Positions 62,274-64,000 of a DNA stretch of 64,000 bases are shown here, piece after piece. The notes under the pieces were generated by a model. That model was not told the origin of the DNA. It did not search any database and worked only from the letters and a program-made list of their open reading frames with translations. Location of the stretch: contig OW818679.1 in assembly GCA_942493145.1 (NCBI GenBank), positions 3,596,001-3,660,000 of the forward strand, written 5' to 3'. The position numbers and the translations under genes were made by a program. Numbering within the stretch: position 1 is the stretch's first letter; each line of letters begins with the position of its first letter. Source of the DNA: ENR-C20 sp942493145. Its GTDB lineage: Bacteria > Bacillota > Clostridia > Acetivibrionales > DTU013.

Positions 62274-62290
62274 AGCAAGAATCATGCCAA
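62274..62290 (-). promoter_or_regulatory. Sigma-54 (-24/-12) promoter of dehydratase gene 2
   Basis: On the minus strand the site reads TTGGCATG-ATTC-TTGCT, again matching YTGGCACG-N4-TTGCW but for one base. It shares the 15-base core TGGCATGATTCTTGC with the promoter of dehydratase gene 1 and lies at nearly the same distance from the start codon. A palindrome TGTCCAGACA is at 62309-62318, upstream. Confidence 0.85.
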
Positions 62291-62385
62291 CTAACTGCCA
62301 ACATGAACTGTCCAGACAATAATATCATAACATAATATTTGAATAAGTTGAACTAGTGGCCTGTAACATTTATGGAAAATGAAGA

Positions 62386-62418
62386 GGAGCGGCCTGGTAA
62401 TTAAACCAAACCGGCTCC
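62386..62418 (-). terminator. Possible terminator overlapping the tgl stop codon
   Basis: GGAGC...GGT pairs with ACC...GCTCC (GGAGCGG/CCGGCTCC with one bulge). On the minus strand TCTTCATTTTCC follows. The stem includes the last codons of tgl. Confidence 0.4.
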
Positions 62419-63180
62419 AACCGCGGAATATTCAGAAACCCTGTCTGCAAGATACTTGAAGTCCGGCCTTCTTACAGAGTCCATCAGGTACGCTGTCCTG
62501 TCCGATCCCGGTATCCTCTTCCTGTTAAGGACATAAATCATCCTTTCAGCGTTTCCGATACCGATGCCATGTCCCCAATACAAGCCGTTACCGAGGTCGA
62601 TTACATTTTCCCCCTGCCATTCCGGTGTCATCGGATTGACATCCGGATTCTTGAAATACCTGCAATCTCCGGGTAAATACACTGGGTCGCGGTGATAGTC
62701 TTCAATCCCAAGCTTTGGATCAAGATTCTGCCAATCCATAAGGTAAATGTCCGGAAACAACCGGTTGAAAAGTGTTTCCGGCATTGCATCCGCCAGCGCC
62801 TTGTAAACGACGATCACTATCGCCGTAGCACATTCGGTGCCATATCTGGTGCCGTGCACATAAATGTCCCTGATTGCGTCATACGGTTTTACGCCGTTTC
62901 TCAGTTCAAATCCACCATTTCCAGTCCTGTTCCAATATTCTTCATTACACATTGATTTTCTGAATACTCTGAAAGCAAACCCACTCCCATTGAGATCCCT
63001 GGCAGCATTCACAAGGTTCCTTCTAAGCTTGATTTCAAAAGCCAGCTGTTCTGGTGAGCGATAGTTAAATCCTTCACTGCCTTCATGCATCCTCTTAAGA
63101 ATTCCCATTCCAAAAGAATCGGGCTGGTATGTGTCAATAAAGCCATCCATGTCGAATCCACCATTTGCTATACTTATCAT
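62401..63180 (-). CDS. tgl: Spore-coat protein-glutamine gamma-glutamyltransferase Tgl
   Basis: This 259-residue enzyme forms epsilon-(gamma-glutamyl)lysine cross-links between coat proteins of the maturing spore. It matches B. subtilis Tgl through IRDI...GTECATAIVIVVYKALAD, with catalytic C117 preceded by E116, and through GDCRYFKNPDVNP and WQGENVIDLG, with the partner acid E191. It directly follows an unknown gene with one base between stop and start, so the two are translationally coupled. Expression is expected in the mother cell late in sporulation, but no sigma-K-type promoter was seen within the window. Confidence 0.92.
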   Translation of the reverse strand: MISIANGGFDMDGFIDTYQPDSFGMGILKRMHEGSEGFNYRSPEQLAFEIKLRRNLVNAARDLNGSGFAFRVFRKSMCNEEYWNRTGNGGFELRNGVKPYDAIRDIYVHGTRYGTECATAIVIVVYKALADAMPETLFNRLFPDIYLMDWQNLDPKLGIEDYHRDPVYLPGDCRYFKNPDVNPMTPEWQGENVIDLGNGLYWGHGIGIGNAERMIYVLNRKRIPGSDRTAYLMDSVRRPDFKYLADRVSEYSAVGAGLV

Positions 63181-63181
63181 G

Positions 63182-64000
63182 TCAGCACCCCCCCGATGGC
63201 CGCCCGGAAAAATCCGGATCCTGTGCGTCCATATTCTTAAGGACTATGAATGGACGTGGTTTGTCCGTCTGCTGGAAGCCTTCCCCTACGTAGAAAAGGT
63301 TTTCCCTGTTTTCATCCAGCCATTTCCGGCAGTATGCATACTGTTTTGAGACATCCACATTGCGGTTTGCATCAAAACAGGGTATGAAGTTCAGTAGTTT
63401 TCTCGCCAGTTCAACATCCCTGTAATCGGATGAACAGAGATACCGTACTATGTTGTCAAGGCAACATGGATCTGCCGTTTCAAAAAGGCCCCATACCAGA
63501 TCATGGTAGTAGGACCCCCTGCGGTGCCGCTTAAATATGATATCCGTCACGTCCTTAATGGCAGTTTTGTCCTTATGAACCTTTAAGAGTATTATTGATG
63601 CGTTGTCGAGAATTTCATCGTAATGTTCGTCAAGTCCATCATCCGATTTACCCGTCTCCAGTATCCATTTACGGGTGGAAGGGTTCACATTCATACAATC
63701 AATATACGACCTGCTTTGATTGAAGTTTTCTTCATCAGGCGTCGTAAAAGCCTTTGAATCCTCGAACATTAAGTTGTTTACATAACTTAATGCCTCACGG
63801 TTCCTCGGGTTAAGGGATCCAGACAGTCCTTTCTCTTCTATAACTTGTCTGAGCAAGTATATTAAAGAAAATCCTGTGGTTTCCTCATTAATTAGTGCTG
63901 ATGCTTTTTCCGGGTATTCTTCAGATAGCCGGCGGAAGTACTCAAGAAGTACTTCATTCCCGCCTCTATACCTTATTTTGTTTAGAAGTCCATTTTTTTG
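63182..64000 (-). CDS. Unknown protein translationally linked to tgl (partial)
   Basis: The frame is open from the stop near 63182 to the right edge, so the N-terminus lies outside; at least 272 residues are present. The TTG at 63854-63856 is internal, because clear coding sequence continues upstream of it (YFRRLSEEYPEKAS). The protein is rich in charged and aromatic residues, with repeated helix-like segments (IVRYLCSSDYRDVELARKLLNFIP) that hint at HEAT-like or alpha-solenoid packing. No known domain was recognised. Its tight coupling to tgl suggests a role in spore coat assembly or cross-linking. Confidence 0.7.
   Translation of the reverse strand, partial: QKNGLLNKIRYRGGNEVLLEYFRRLSEEYPEKASALINEETTGFSLIYLLRQVIEEKGLSGSLNPRNREALSYVNNLMFEDSKAFTTPDEENFNQSRSYIDCMNVNPSTRKWILETGKSDDGLDEHYDEILDNASIILLKVHKDKTAIKDVTDIIFKRHRRGSYYHDLVWGLFETADPCCLDNIVRYLCSSDYRDVELARKLLNFIPCFDANRNVDVSKQYAYCRKWLDENRENLFYVGEGFQQTDKPRPFIVLKNMDAQDPDFSGRPSGGC

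Noticed and set aside
1..64000. CRISPR arrays, tRNA or rRNA genes, prophage or intact transposase
   Set aside because: Read on both strands, no spaced identical repeats, cloverleaf sequences, ribosomal RNA motifs or transposase/integrase families were recognised.

Overview
The window reads as chromosomal DNA of a spore-forming anaerobe of the Clostridia (Bacillota). The grounds are: a spore-coat transglutaminase (tgl), CIRCE-controlled groESL, an AbrB-type regulator, short-form HisG with HisZ, phosphotransbutyrylase/butyrate kinase, AbfD-type iron-sulfur flavoprotein dehydratases, a RACo-like corrinoid activator, strong AGGAGG-type ribosome sites and many TTG/GTG starts. Genus cannot be fixed from the sequence alone. 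No rRNA, tRNA, CRISPR array, phage or intact insertion sequence was seen.

Layout, left to right. 1-5.3 kb: a one-carbon/corrinoid patch (RACo-like activator cut by the left edge, DUF1638 protein, a uroporphyrinogen-decarboxylase-type methyltransferase and a decayed copy of the last), with a CBS/DRTGG-regulated manganese pyrophosphatase inside it. 5.4-9.6 kb: a visibly GC-richer pair (iron-sulfur flavoprotein-like reductase, MFS carrier) divergent from a PucR-type regulator. 10.3-14.3 kb: SDR, hydroxyacid dehydrogenase and beta-keto-acid cleavage enzyme, divergent from a LysR regulator. 14.3-16.4 kb: groESL with CIRCE. 16.6-26.8 kb: an AlbA_2-domain protein and the histidine operon hisZGDCB-purC-hisHAFIE, driven by a near-ideal sigma-A promoter. 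27-38.9 kb: housekeeping and stress genes (HAD phosphatase, pcrA, hpf, zinc ribbon, UPF0316, SDR, abrB-like, ketopantoate-reductase-like, htrA-like, DUF975, flavodoxin, pentapeptide repeat, tandem GNAT).

39.9-62.3 kb is the most distinctive part, a catabolic island in two transcription blocks. Block A, divergent from a LysR gene, runs flavodoxin-polyferredoxin, two tandem MaoC-like hot-dog proteins, a five-gene oligopeptide-type ABC importer and a ketopantoate-reductase-like enzyme. Block B runs AbfD-like dehydratase 1, an old-yellow-enzyme/2-enoate-reductase-type flavoprotein, a PAS/sigma-54 activator, ptb, buk and perhaps an esterase. A second AbfD-like gene lies just upstream with its own terminator. 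Both AbfD-like genes have matching sigma-54 (-24/-12) promoters, sharing a 15-base core, at the same distance from their start codons. A plausible reading is that an imported acid or ester is activated to a CoA thioester, hydrated/dehydrated, reduced, and cashed in for ATP through an acyl phosphate. The substrate is unknown.

The right end (62.4-64 kb) holds tgl and a translationally adjacent gene of unknown function that runs off the window. Non-coding features of note are a six-unit 11-bp repeat array at 32.1 kb, a cluster of DnaA-box-like 9-mers at 31.2-31.5 kb, and an inverted repeat between the MFS and PucR genes.
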